64,000 nt of DNA from Pseudorhodobacter antarcticus (GTDB lineage Bacteria; Pseudomonadota; Alphaproteobacteria; Rhodobacterales; Rhodobacteraceae): contig CAMAXX010000008.1 of NCBI GenBank assembly GCA_945862435.1, forward strand, positions 1 through 64,000, in the 5' to 3' direction. The position numbers and the translations under genes were made by a program. The notes below the pieces were generated by a model. It worked only from the letters and a program-made list of their open reading frames with translations, made no database searches and had not been told where the DNA came from. Shown here one piece after another: positions 7,544-15,771 of this stretch. Positions within the stretch are counted from its first letter, which is position 1, and the number at the start of each line of letters is the position of its first letter.

Positions 7544-9037
7544 TCAAGACATCGCCAGTTGCAAAAGGCCTTCCTGAGTTGCGTCCTCACGGCTTGCCAT
7601 GCCCTTAACGGATCCTTCGTGCATCACTAGGATGCGGTCGGCTACATCAAGAAGTTCTTCCATTTCCGACGAAACCACTATGATCGAAAGGCCGCGCTCT
7701 TCCGTAAGGCGCCGCAGCACGCTTTGGATCTCGAACTTAGCGTTTACGTCGATCCCGCGTGTCGGCTCGTCTAGGATCATCACCTTGGCGTCGCGCATCA
7801 GCCAACGGGCAATGATGAACTTTTGCTGATTGCCACCAGAAAGGCTGGTGATCGGTTCTTTCAGCGAATTGAATTTGGCCTTCATCTGCTCGGCAAGGCT
7901 TTCGACCTCGGTGAGCATATCGCGGTTGCGGATGCGCAAGAAACTTGTGAACCGGTTTAGCGTTGGCAAGGCGGTGTTCTCGGCAATCGATAGAAGCGGG
8001 AAAATCCCCTCCTGTTTGCGCTCTTCGGGCAGGTAGACAAGCCCTGCACGAATAGCGTGGTAGGGGCTATCAAACGAGACTTTTTTGCCCTCCAGCCGAA
8101 TTGTGCCTGCTTTAGCGCGGGTGGCCCCAAAAATGCATTTGGCCATCTCTGTGCGTCCGGCGCCGATCAGACCTGACACCCCCAGGATCTCACCTTTGTA
8201 AAGATTGAAAGACACGTTTTCAAACTCACCCGCACGCGTAAGGCCCTCGACCTCCAAAACAGGTTGCGTTTGTGCCACGTTGCGGATGGACTGCGCCCCG
8301 ATTTTTGGCGGGCGGCCCGCCATCAGGCGGACCATTTCGTCGCGAGTGGCGACTTTGGCACTCAACTCACCCGCATGGACCCCGTCCCGCAGCACGGTGA
8401 TACGATCAGACAGACGGCGGACTTCGTCCAGCCGGTGCGAGATATAGAAAGCCGATCGGCCCAAGCGCGCGAGGGCCTCAATATAGCCAAGAAGCACGCC
8501 TTCCTCGCGGTAGGTCAGGGATGCCGTGGGTTCGTCAAAAATGAGAATACGGGCCTCGGTAGCCGCAGCGCGGGCGATCTGCACCAACTGCTGCTGCGCC
8601 TTCGACAGGTTTGAAACTTTGGCACGAGGATTAATTGAGTTATCAACCTGATGCAGGTGGTGCGTCGCCCGCTCGCGCGTCTTGCGCCAGTCAATCCCGA
8701 CGATGCCGCCGCAATGTGCGCCTAGTAGGATGTTTTCATACACTGATAGGTCGGGAACCAGACTAATTTCTTGGGGAGCGATGGCGATGCCGTGACGTTG
8801 GGCATCATTCGGGCTTTGAAAATGTACTTGTGCTCCGCCGACGAATATCTGCCCTTCGGTGGGGGCGAAGCGGCCGCAGATGATGTTCATCAGGGTTGAT
8901 TTGCCTGCACCGTTTTCACCAATTATTGAATGAATTTCGCCACGGTTCAGGCTAACCGATACGTTGCTAAGTGCGCGCACAGGACCGAAGTACTTTGAAA
9001 TGTTGCGGGCTTCAAAGACGGGAACGGGATGGGACAT
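7544..9037 (-). CDS. Sugar ABC transporter ATP-binding protein (RbsA/MglA type)
   Basis: Cytoplasmic double ATPase of 497 aa, normal for CUT2 importers. The first half has Walker A GENGAGKST (about residues 41-49), a degenerate signature LSKAQQQ and Walker B ILIFDEPTAS. The second half has GLIGAGRTE, LSGGNQQK and VMILDEPTRG. The start at 9037 has a ggagc site about 8 bases upstream. It is separated from the upstream binding-protein gene by a strong hairpin at 9077-9100, which would be expected to lower its expression relative to the binding protein. Confidence 0.94.
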   Translation of the reverse strand: MSHPVPVFEARNISKYFGPVRALSNVSVSLNRGEIHSIIGENGAGKSTLMNIICGRFAPTEGQIFVGGAQVHFQSPNDAQRHGIAIAPQEISLVPDLSVYENILLGAHCGGIVGIDWRKTRERATHHLHQVDNSINPRAKVSNLSKAQQQLVQIARAAATEARILIFDEPTASLTYREEGVLLGYIEALARLGRSAFYISHRLDEVRRLSDRITVLRDGVHAGELSAKVATRDEMVRLMAGRPPKIGAQSIRNVAQTQPVLEVEGLTRAGEFENVSFNLYKGEILGVSGLIGAGRTEMAKCIFGATRAKAGTIRLEGKKVSFDSPYHAIRAGLVYLPEERKQEGIFPLLSIAENTALPTLNRFTSFLRIRNRDMLTEVESLAEQMKAKFNSLKEPITSLSGGNQQKFIIARWLMRDAKVMILDEPTRGIDVNAKFEIQSVLRRLTEERGLSIIVVSSEMEELLDVADRILVMHEGSVKGMASREDATQEGLLQLAMS

Positions 9038-9076
9038 AGCGCTAGCTCCGAGTGTTCAATATCCGTCAGACGGGAC

Positions 9077-9100
9077 TGGGCGCACCCTCGGGTGCGCCCA
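9077..9100 (-). terminator. Intercistronic hairpin between binding protein and ATPase genes
   Basis: A perfect 10-bp stem (tgggcgcacc / ggtgcgccca) with a CTCG loop and no T tract. It lies 14 bases after the binding-protein stop codon. Hairpins here in importer operons usually stabilise the upstream message or attenuate the downstream genes. That role is inferred. Confidence 0.65.
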
Positions 9101-9114
9101 GCTGTAGTCAGGCG

Positions 9115-10071
9115 TTAGCTGCAGTCGGCCTTGGTGAAGAACCGCGAACCGGTGTTGTGGAACATCGGAATCGTGTGGTTTTCGTTCATTGCGACCATGT
9201 ACTTCACAGCCCAATAGCCCATATCCCACTGACGTTGGGCTTTCAGTGCATCGATTACGCCCGAGCATACAAAGTCCACAGCTTCGGGCAAATCATCCAT
9301 ACCAACGATGGCCACTTTTCCCGCAAGGCCAGCATTATCAACCGCGCGTGCAGCCCCGATCGGGTTCGACGCGTTTGACCCAAAAATCCCGGCAAGATCA
9401 GGATTGGCCGATAGAGCGGATTCGGTCAGGGCGACGGCGTTCTCAAGGATATCGTCGTCAGGCTGCTCGAACACGATCTGCATGTCTGGATAGGCTTCCA
9501 ACGCCTTTTTGAAACCGGTGATGCGCTGCACGTGGTCTGAGGCGGTCAGGCTGCCCGAAAGAATGGCGACCTTGCCCTTGCCGCCAAGCTTTTCGGCAAG
9601 GAATTCACCCAGATCAAAGCCATCCTGTTCGCTTGACTTTGGACCGATGAAGGGGAAGGCATCATCGCAGAACGAGTTAAAGGTGATCACATTTAAATCT
9701 GCCTCAACTGCTTCTTTCAGCAGCTGCACGTTTGTGGCCTGATCAAGACAGGCAACGGCAAGGCCATCGGGAGCGCGGCCGATATTGGCCTCGATCCGCG
9801 CATTCTGATCGACCACATCGGCTTGCGGCGGCTGATCCCAGACCACGTTGACCTTGATACCCTGCTTTGCAAATTCTTCAACGGCGAACTGACCACCTTC
9901 TGCGACAACATCGTACCACGGGTGAATGACTTTTGGCACAAAAACAAAAGTCAGTTCCTTCGTCACCGGCACAATCAGATCACCCTGACCTTGTGCAACG
10001 GCCGGAATTGCGGCGACGAACATGCAAGTAGACATAGCAAGGGCGGCAAGCCCCTTTCTTAGAGTATTCAT
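9115..10071 (-). CDS. Periplasmic sugar-binding protein of ABC importer
   Basis: Type 1 periplasmic binding protein (RbsB-like), 318 aa. It has a clear Sec signal peptide (basic MNTLRKG, hydrophobic core, likely cleavage after AIPAVA near residue 26) and then a mature domain starting LTFVFVPKVIHPWYDVV. AGGAGG lies 8 bases upstream of the ATG. It captures the substrate for the permease and ATPase encoded downstream. The ligand cannot be read from sequence. The neighbouring kinase, alcohol dehydrogenase and GlpD-type enzyme argue for a sugar or polyol. Confidence 0.92.
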   Translation of the reverse strand: MNTLRKGLAALAMSTCMFVAAIPAVAQGQGDLIVPVTKELTFVFVPKVIHPWYDVVAEGGQFAVEEFAKQGIKVNVVWDQPPQADVVDQNARIEANIGRAPDGLAVACLDQATNVQLLKEAVEADLNVITFNSFCDDAFPFIGPKSSEQDGFDLGEFLAEKLGGKGKVAILSGSLTASDHVQRITGFKKALEAYPDMQIVFEQPDDDILENAVALTESALSANPDLAGIFGSNASNPIGAARAVDNAGLAGKVAIVGMDDLPEAVDFVCSGVIDALKAQRQWDMGYWAVKYMVAMNENHTIPMFHNTGSRFFTKADCS

Positions 10072-10119
10072 AGGTTTTCCTCCTGTTGACGTGTGTTGTA
10101 GTTAAGATATCGGCGCGGC

Positions 10120-11067
10120 TTAGGCGGCCTTGACCGAGCAACTTTTCATGAAGTGCAATGTGGCTTCCATAGAAATAATCCCCGCCTGACTGCCCAGCCC
10201 CGTGGCATTAAGCGCCGACGCAGCCTGAGCGAGCCTCACGGAATCATACTTACTCATCCCGGCCAGAAGCCCAGCCGCGAACCCTGCATTAAAGACGTCG
10301 CCGCAGCCACAGGTACAGACAACATCAATGGCATAGGCAGGAATGGTGAAGCAAAGACCAGCTCGGTCTCGATAGTAGGCCCCATCCGCACCCAGCGTGA
10401 AGATACACGCAAAGGCACCCATCTTAATGAAGACTGCCGCCATCTCATCTAAGTCGTGCAATCCGGTCAGAGCCCGCGCTTCCTCGACCGATGGGATAAA
10501 ATAATCCGTCCACGGCAGCACTGCAGCCACATCTGGCAGATCTTCGGCAGAGCCTGCAAAAACATCGACTGTCGTCAAGCAGCCCCGCGTCTTGGCATGA
10601 CGCATCAGAGCGGCGTTTTGCACACCATCCATTGCATCCATCAGCCCGACACCGCCCAAATGAAAAACTCGGGTATCTGTGACAGTATCAAAACTGTCCG
10701 CGGCAACTACGAAATGCCCCGTCGCACCTTTGACATGCAGCGCAGGGCGGGATCCATCCGCCCGGGTCAGCACGATTGAACTGGAAGTCGGTACATTATC
10801 AAAGCGCTGCAGGCATGATGTATCAATACCGAATGACTGCAACCGGTTTACTGACCAGTCACCCATCATGTCACGGCCATAACCGCCTACGGCGAGCGTT
10901 TTCAGCCCCAGTTTCGCTGCGACAATCGCCGCCGTACCTGCCGCGCCCGATACCGCGAGCGTGATGCCGCTGATCAAATTGGTGCCTCCACCTGCGGGCA
11001 CAGCCTCGAACGGCCAGCCAAGGCAGTCGAATGTGTAAAAACCTACTGATACGTAATCGTGTCGCAT
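10120..11067 (-). CDS. PfkB-family carbohydrate kinase
   Basis: Ribokinase-type kinase, 315 aa, predicted to phosphorylate the imported sugar or an oxidised product. The N-terminal glycine-rich region (GGGTNLISG, then AAKLGLKTLAVGGYGRD) and the C-terminal anion-hole region are recognisable. The usual DTTGAGD motif reads VCTCGCGDVFNAGF, so the catalytic Asp is kept but two unusual cysteines appear. It is the promoter-proximal gene of the minus-strand operon and starts 214 bp from the divergent dehydrogenase. GGGGA precedes the ATG. Substrate unknown; ribokinase, fructokinase and adenosine-kinase-like roles are not distinguishable. Confidence 0.85.
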   Translation of the reverse strand: MRHDYVSVGFYTFDCLGWPFEAVPAGGGTNLISGITLAVSGAAGTAAIVAAKLGLKTLAVGGYGRDMMGDWSVNRLQSFGIDTSCLQRFDNVPTSSSIVLTRADGSRPALHVKGATGHFVVAADSFDTVTDTRVFHLGGVGLMDAMDGVQNAALMRHAKTRGCLTTVDVFAGSAEDLPDVAAVLPWTDYFIPSVEEARALTGLHDLDEMAAVFIKMGAFACIFTLGADGAYYRDRAGLCFTIPAYAIDVVCTCGCGDVFNAGFAAGLLAGMSKYDSVRLAQAASALNATGLGSQAGIISMEATLHFMKSCSVKAA

Positions 11068-11281
11068 CTGCGTATCCCCATCTCATACTTGAATATGAAT
11101 TGCACAAAGCAATTAAAGTCAACACAAATGTTTTGCATTAAGGGGGAAAAGTAGACACAATATGGCTATATACACGAAATATTTGTATAAATTTGCATAA
11201 TTTAGCGAAAAAATATTCTAGTTGCACGAAGTTATGTGATCATAGTAGATTCATTTCATACTTTTGTGCAAGGAAATGACA
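11068..11281. promoter_or_regulatory. Divergent promoter/operator region of the sugar divergon
   Basis: AT-rich spacer between the two operons. TTGCACAAAG (11100-11109), TTGCACGAAG (11222-11231) and, on the minus strand, CTTGCACAAAAG (11261-11272) repeat one motif. The first is part of a palindrome, attgc-acaaa-gcaat (11099-11113). It lies in the 18-bp spacer of a candidate minus-strand promoter: -35 TTGACT at 11117-11122 and -10 TCATAT at 11093-11098. A weaker plus-strand promoter may be TTGCAC (11222) and TAGATT (11246). This fits control by the SorC regulator but is not proof. Confidence 0.5.
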
Positions 11282-12319
11282 ATGAAAGCAGCGATCCTGA
11301 ATGCGCCAAACGAACTGGCATTTACAGACGCCGCAGATCCTGTTGCGGGTTCAGGCGATCTTGTCCTGAAGGTTAAAGCAGCAACAATCTGTGGCACAGA
11401 CATCCGTATTTTTCGCGGGCGCAAAACTGCGGGCATCCGCTATCCGTCGATCATCGGGCATGAATTCTCGGGCGAGGTGGTGCAAGCGGGAAACAACTCG
11501 GCCTTTTCCGTCGGTCAGCGCGTCGGCGTTTGCCCACCCATCCCTTGCGGCCATTGCAATCAGTGTATGCGTGGCAATGAAAACCTGTGCCCCGACCTTC
11601 AAGCAATCGGCTACGAAATCGACGGTGCCTTTGCGCAATACATTCGGGTTCCGTCTCAGGCTGTTGAAATGGGCAATGCCCACCTGTTGCCCGATGCAAT
11701 TAGTCATGAAGAGGCGGCCTTGATTGAGCCTTTGGCTTGTGTGCTGAATGGCCAGAACAAAGTGGCTTTGCGTCAGGGCGACAGCGTTGTCATCCTTGGA
11801 TCCGGGCCTATCGGCACCCTGCACATTAAGATGGCCCGTTTGCGAGGGGCAGGGCGCGTCATCGTCAGCGAACCGAACGCGGCCCGGCGACTTGCGGCGC
11901 TTCAGGCGGGTGCTGATGTTGTCATTGACCCAACCGCAAGTGATTTGCGAGCGGCTGTTTTTGCCGAGACACGTGGTCAAGGAGCGGATGTGGTCATTTG
12001 TGCGATTGGCATTCCGGCACTAGCCGCCCAGGCCATCGGGTTGGCTGGTCCAGGCGGAAGGATAAGCCTATTTGCCGGTTTCAGCAAAGGCGAACTCGGC
12101 AGTCTGGATATCAACGCGTTGCACTATGGTGAACTGACCCTTGTTGGCGCTTTTGGCCTCCAACGGCGTGACTACGTTGATGCCATGCACATGATCGCCG
12201 ACCGCCGGATCGAGGTTGCCAGCATGGTTACGCACCGGTTCGGGCTTGCGCAGATCGAAGATGCATTTACCACCGCCGAAAGCGGTGCTGCGATGAAGGT
12301 AGCCATCATTGATGTTTGA
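11282..12319 (+). CDS. Zinc-dependent alcohol/polyol dehydrogenase (MDR family)
   Basis: Medium-chain NAD(P)-dependent dehydrogenase of the sorbitol/threonine dehydrogenase type, 345 aa. Catalytic zinc ligands lie in ICGTDIR and GHEFSGEV. The structural-zinc cysteines are in CGHCNQCMRGNENLC. The Rossmann motif is GSGPIGTL. The start at 11282 is set by aagga seven bases upstream; the frame extends to a TTG at 11264. It is first gene of the plus-strand arm and overlaps the next gene by 8 bp. It probably oxidises the imported polyol or a derived alcohol to a ketose. Confidence 0.9.
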   Translation: MKAAILNAPNELAFTDAADPVAGSGDLVLKVKAATICGTDIRIFRGRKTAGIRYPSIIGHEFSGEVVQAGNNSAFSVGQRVGVCPPIPCGHCNQCMRGNENLCPDLQAIGYEIDGAFAQYIRVPSQAVEMGNAHLLPDAISHEEAALIEPLACVLNGQNKVALRQGDSVVILGSGPIGTLHIKMARLRGAGRVIVSEPNAARRLAALQAGADVVIDPTASDLRAAVFAETRGQGADVVICAIGIPALAAQAIGLAGPGGRISLFAGFSKGELGSLDINALHYGELTLVGAFGLQRRDYVDAMHMIADRRIEVASMVTHRFGLAQIEDAFTTAESGAAMKVAIIDV

Positions 12320-13904
12320 TACTGAAGAATTTGACGTCATCATCCTCGGTGCGGGGATCAACGGCTGTGGCACCTACCGCGACCTCTGCGCCCAAGGGTT
12401 GCGCTGTTTGCTGATTGAGCGTGAAGATTTTTGCGCAGGGGCCTCTGCCGCCTCATCGCGGCTCATGCATGGCGGGTTGAAGTATCTGGAAACCGGCGAA
12501 TTTCGTCTGGTGCGGGAATCGCTGATCGAACGCAACATGCTTCTGTCCACTGCACCACATTTGGTGCATCCGTTGGAATGCGTGGTTCCTGTGCGATCCT
12601 TTTTTGGTGGGATCATCGAATCCGTCGCCCGTTTTTTAGGGATCAAGACCTCGCTGTCGGACAGGGGCTTTTTGATCACCGCGCTGGGTCTAGCGCTTTA
12701 TGACATTTACGGTCGCGCTCTGCGGCAGATGCCCCGCCACCGGATGCTGGGGCGCAGCGCCTTGCACCGCCAGATGCCGGGGCTGTCGGCCAACATTTCA
12801 GGCGCGGGCCTATACTATGAAGCGCATATTACCCATGCTGAGCGGTTGGGGCTGGAGTTGGTGCTGGATGCCGAGGCGATGAACAAAGCCAGCCGATCCA
12901 TAATCCATGCCGATTTATTGGGTGTCGAAGGCGACGTGATCCGCTACCATTCAAATGGCCGTGAGGCCTGCGCCCGTGCTACGGTTATCATTAATGCGGG
13001 CGGGGCTTGGATTGATAGGATCAATGCTCAATTGGGTATCAGATCCCAACTGATGGGCGGCAGTCGCGGCTCGCATCTGGTGATCAAGAACCCTGATCTG
13101 TCCGAAGCTCTGGCCGGGAGAATGATCTATTTTGGTTCCGCTGACGGGCGAGTAAACCTTATCTATCCTTTCGCGGATCGCGTGTTGGTGGGGTCTACCG
13201 ACATTCCCAACGCCGATCCGGATGCGGCAACCTGCTCGGACGCCGAGGCCGATTATTTACGCGCGGCTGTGGCCGAAGTTTTGCCCGGCATCCCGATCAG
13301 GCCGGACCAGATTGTTCAGCGGTTTTGCGGCGTGCGGCCGCTGCCGCGATCCGACGCCAAGGATATTGGCGCGGTAACCCGCGATCATTCCATTGTCACA
13401 CTGACCTTGCCCGAAACGACAATCCCAGTTCTATGCCTGATCGGAGGCAAATGGACAACGTTTCGCGGCTTTTCCGAGCAGGCTACAAATCAGGTTCTGC
13501 GCCACCTTGGCGTAACCAGGAAGGTTTCAACGGCAGGTCTGCCAATTGGCGGCGGTTTCGAGATGCCACGGACGGCGCATGGGCGAAACGCTTTGGCTGC
13601 AGATCTGGCAGCCGATTTTCATCTTGCACAGGCGCGCGTAGCGATTCTGCTGGCAAGGTACGGAACCCGCGTGAGGGACTATCTGGTCAGCCTGAAGGGT
13701 GATGCAGAAATACCGTTGAGAAGTTGCCCAGAATATTCTGTTCAGGAGATTCGTCACATCTGCCAGACAGAGCGTGCAATGACCGTTGATGACATCTTGC
13801 GGCGACGCACACTTATTACACTGACCGGGCAGGACAGCGCCGATGTGCGCGATCAGGTAAATTCGATCCTTGTTTCTGCTCAAGCAGGGCTTCCCTCGTC
13901 TTAA
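12312..13904 (+). CDS. GlpD-family FAD-dependent (sugar-alcohol phosphate) dehydrogenase
   Basis: Flavin-dependent dehydrogenase of the glycerol-3-phosphate dehydrogenase family, 530 aa. It has the dinucleotide-binding motif ILGAGINGCGTYRD (residues about 11-24), the family block SRLMHGGLKYLETGEFRLV and the C-terminal LIGGKWTTFRGFSE. It starts inside the end of the alcohol dehydrogenase gene (8-bp overlap), so the pair is coupled. EryB, an erythritol-4-phosphate dehydrogenase, shows that GlpD relatives can serve polyol pathways. A kinase and SorC regulator in the same divergon make such a role here more likely than housekeeping glycerol use. The true substrate is unknown. Confidence 0.88.
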   Translation: MFDTEEFDVIILGAGINGCGTYRDLCAQGLRCLLIEREDFCAGASAASSRLMHGGLKYLETGEFRLVRESLIERNMLLSTAPHLVHPLECVVPVRSFFGGIIESVARFLGIKTSLSDRGFLITALGLALYDIYGRALRQMPRHRMLGRSALHRQMPGLSANISGAGLYYEAHITHAERLGLELVLDAEAMNKASRSIIHADLLGVEGDVIRYHSNGREACARATVIINAGGAWIDRINAQLGIRSQLMGGSRGSHLVIKNPDLSEALAGRMIYFGSADGRVNLIYPFADRVLVGSTDIPNADPDAATCSDAEADYLRAAVAEVLPGIPIRPDQIVQRFCGVRPLPRSDAKDIGAVTRDHSIVTLTLPETTIPVLCLIGGKWTTFRGFSEQATNQVLRHLGVTRKVSTAGLPIGGGFEMPRTAHGRNALAADLAADFHLAQARVAILLARYGTRVRDYLVSLKGDAEIPLRSCPEYSVQEIRHICQTERAMTVDDILRRRTLITLTGQDSADVRDQVNSILVSAQAGLPSS

Positions 13905-14209
13905 GGAGTAATTTCCGCCAAAATTAGCGGCTGCAAAAGTAGAGTTTCTCATCAATGTTTATGCATCTGCGAATTGTCGTTTGAGGGTTTTCGCGGGGAC
14001 GAGCATCTGGTCGCAATTGGCCTAGACCCTTTAAAGGCCATCGTTCAGGAAAAAAACTGCCAAAACATAAAAGCGGCTTGCCAAGACCCTCCCTGACGCA
14101 ATTCATCTGCATTGCACAATCTCTCGATGTTCGTCCCTATGACCAGTTTTGTCATGGACGTCGGTTATGAATGGGATATTCATAATCTGCGAGGTTCCCG
14201 ATACACGAT
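13905..14209. other. Intergenic region, no gene seen
   Basis: About 300 bases after the GlpD-type gene with no supported ORF on either strand. Base composition is lower in GC than its surroundings. No strong terminator is visible. Confidence 0.4.
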
Positions 14210-14737
14210 ATGCTGTCCGCTCGTCTTATCAATTTGGCCAAGGTAAATAGTTCGGCTGAGGTAAGGAAGTCTTTGAAATCTGAACTTTTTGAATTGGCCA
14301 AGCTGTGCCAAATCGTGCAGATCAACAGCTACCTTCTTGATGCTGTGGCGGTCCCCATGACACCTGCGGTGCACTTTGTTTTTGGTGCCGCGTCCCTATT
14401 CGTGACCCTGACAGAATTGAGCCGCAGTCAAGGCTAATTTGCTGTCATCGCCCATTTGCAAAGCACGGGTCAGATTGACCCGCTAAAGGCCAGTACAGAA
14501 AAGCGCCGCAATCTGATCGAACGCCTTATCCTTGCCAGCAGCAGCGATCTTATTGCCGAGCACTTTGGGTCTTGCCCGACGGGATACTTGTGAATTTCGG
14601 CACGTTTGGGAGATCGCCCGCGCAAATCAAATCTTTATCGAGATCTTCACAAACTGGTCAAGGAGATTCCTAATTTGGCAAAGGGAAGACCTGCACCTGT
14701 TCTGTTCCGATCGGGTTCTCACGCTAAACTGCCCATA
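14210..14737 (+). pseudogene. Degenerate gene of unknown function (two in-frame stops)
   Basis: One plus-strand frame stays coding-like from ATG 14210 to about 14737 but is cut by TAA at 14435-14437 and TGA at 14591-14593. Its segments read FELAKLCQIVQINSYLLDAV, DPLKASTEKRRNLIERLIL and SNLYRDLHKLVKEIPNLAKG. All three lie in the same frame, which favours one decayed gene over chance ORFs. It ends where an IS3 transposase fossil begins on the other strand. No family is recognised. Confidence 0.45.
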
Positions 14738-14738
14738 G

Positions 14739-14867
14739 TTCCGGGGCCGCGGGTGATTCCCAGCCGAGGGTTGAGTGTTTCCGGCGCAGGTTGTAGATGC
14801 GGTTTATGTATTCGAAGAGGCAGACCTCGACTTAGCGAAGGGTTTACCCGCTGCGACGCCAGACGCG
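14739..14867 (-). pseudogene. Fossil of an IS3-family OrfB C-terminus
   Basis: The minus strand encodes RVWRR, two stop codons, then LFEYINRIYNLRRKHSTLGW and ESPA. This is the C-terminal signature of IS3-type integrases (YI..FYN..R.HS.LGY.SP). Only about 43 codons survive, with stops at codons 8 and 12. It differs from both IS3 copies at 2.4-5.4 kb, so it marks a third IS3 event. Confidence 0.7.
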
Positions 14868-15097
14868 CTTTGGACTTGTCACAGTTTGATGCAGCGCAAT
14901 TAGACCCCAGTTTTGGTGTAAAGCTGCAGGACTATAAGTAGAGGCAGAATGGATTTATGTTGAAACAATGTAAGCCAAAAAAAATATTATTAGGTGGTAA
15001 GTAGTAATTCCGCGTGCACAGAATTTGCACATAGAACGCCGTAATGGGCTGATTTCGATATATTTAAGACATCCTCGGGGGTGAGCGCACAGCGCGA
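14868..15097. other. AT-richer intergenic stretch, nothing recognised
   Basis: No supported gene. The stretch includes an A-rich run (aaaaaaaatattatta near 14980) and may be the rest of the decayed IS remnant. Confidence 0.35.
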
Positions 15098-15114
15098 GGG
15101 GGGCAAAGCCCCCC
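15098..15114 (-). terminator. Candidate terminator hairpin after the HAD phosphatase gene
   Basis: A GC-only inverted repeat, ggggggc-aaa-gcccccc, lies immediately after the minus-strand stop codon at 15114-15116. There is no U tract, so it may act as a 3' stabilising hairpin rather than an intrinsic terminator. Confidence 0.45.
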
Positions 15115-15740
15115 TAGATCAGCCCGTAATGCCGCGCGCCTGCGATCAAATCTGGGGCAACGTAATGCGCCCAGCGGCCCTGCGTTGGCACAATATCAGG
15201 CACTTGCACCACGATGCAGCCCGCGAGGTGGGCGGCCTCTGCACCCGTTTCGCTGTCTTCAAACACAAGGCATCGGGCAGGGTCGACCCCCATTCGCTGC
15301 GCAGCCATAAGGTAGGGTTCGGGTGCGGGTTTGGGCTGGGTGACGTCATCGACTGTAATCACAGTTTGAAAGTGATGGTCAATCGCTGCCAGTCGCAGTT
15401 TATGATGCGCCGCCTCGCGCCCTGACGACGTCACCAGCCCCATCGGGCGCAGGGCCGCGCGCAAAAGATCATGCGCGCCCAGTTTCATCGGCAGGCCTTG
15501 CAAAATCGCAGCGTGAAAGCGCGAATCCCATAGGCGGGTTAGCGCGTCAATATCCAAATCGGGCAAGGTCTGCGCGATAAACTTGCGCGAGGTGGGCTGA
15601 TCTACTCCGACCAAGCGGTGCATGAAATCGGTGTCCACTTCCGCGCCAAGTTCGGCAAAGGCAGCGTGGCCTGCGGCCAAACCCACAGCTTCGGTATCAA
15701 TCAGCGTGCCATCCAAATCGAAAAGAATCGCGTCAATCAT
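15114..15740 (-). CDS. HAD-family hydrolase (phosphoglycolate phosphatase / beta-PGM-like)
   Basis: Cytoplasmic sugar-phosphate phosphatase or phosphomutase of 208 aa. The DxDGT nucleophile motif is at the N-terminus (ILFDLDGTLIDTE). Later motifs are VTSSGREA and KPAPEPYLMAAQRMG followed by VFEDSETGAEAA. GGGGTG lies about 5 bases before the ATG at 15740. The longer open frame upstream belongs to the 5'-nucleotidase-family gene, which ends 31 bp before this start, so the two genes are probably co-transcribed. Substrate not assignable. Confidence 0.88.
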   Translation of the reverse strand: MIDAILFDLDGTLIDTEAVGLAAGHAAFAELGAEVDTDFMHRLVGVDQPTSRKFIAQTLPDLDIDALTRLWDSRFHAAILQGLPMKLGAHDLLRAALRPMGLVTSSGREAAHHKLRLAAIDHHFQTVITVDDVTQPKPAPEPYLMAAQRMGVDPARCLVFEDSETGAEAAHLAGCIVVQVPDIVPTQGRWAHYVAPDLIAGARHYGLI

Positions 15741-15771
15741 GCTGCACCCCATTTCGCGCAGCCATAGCGCG

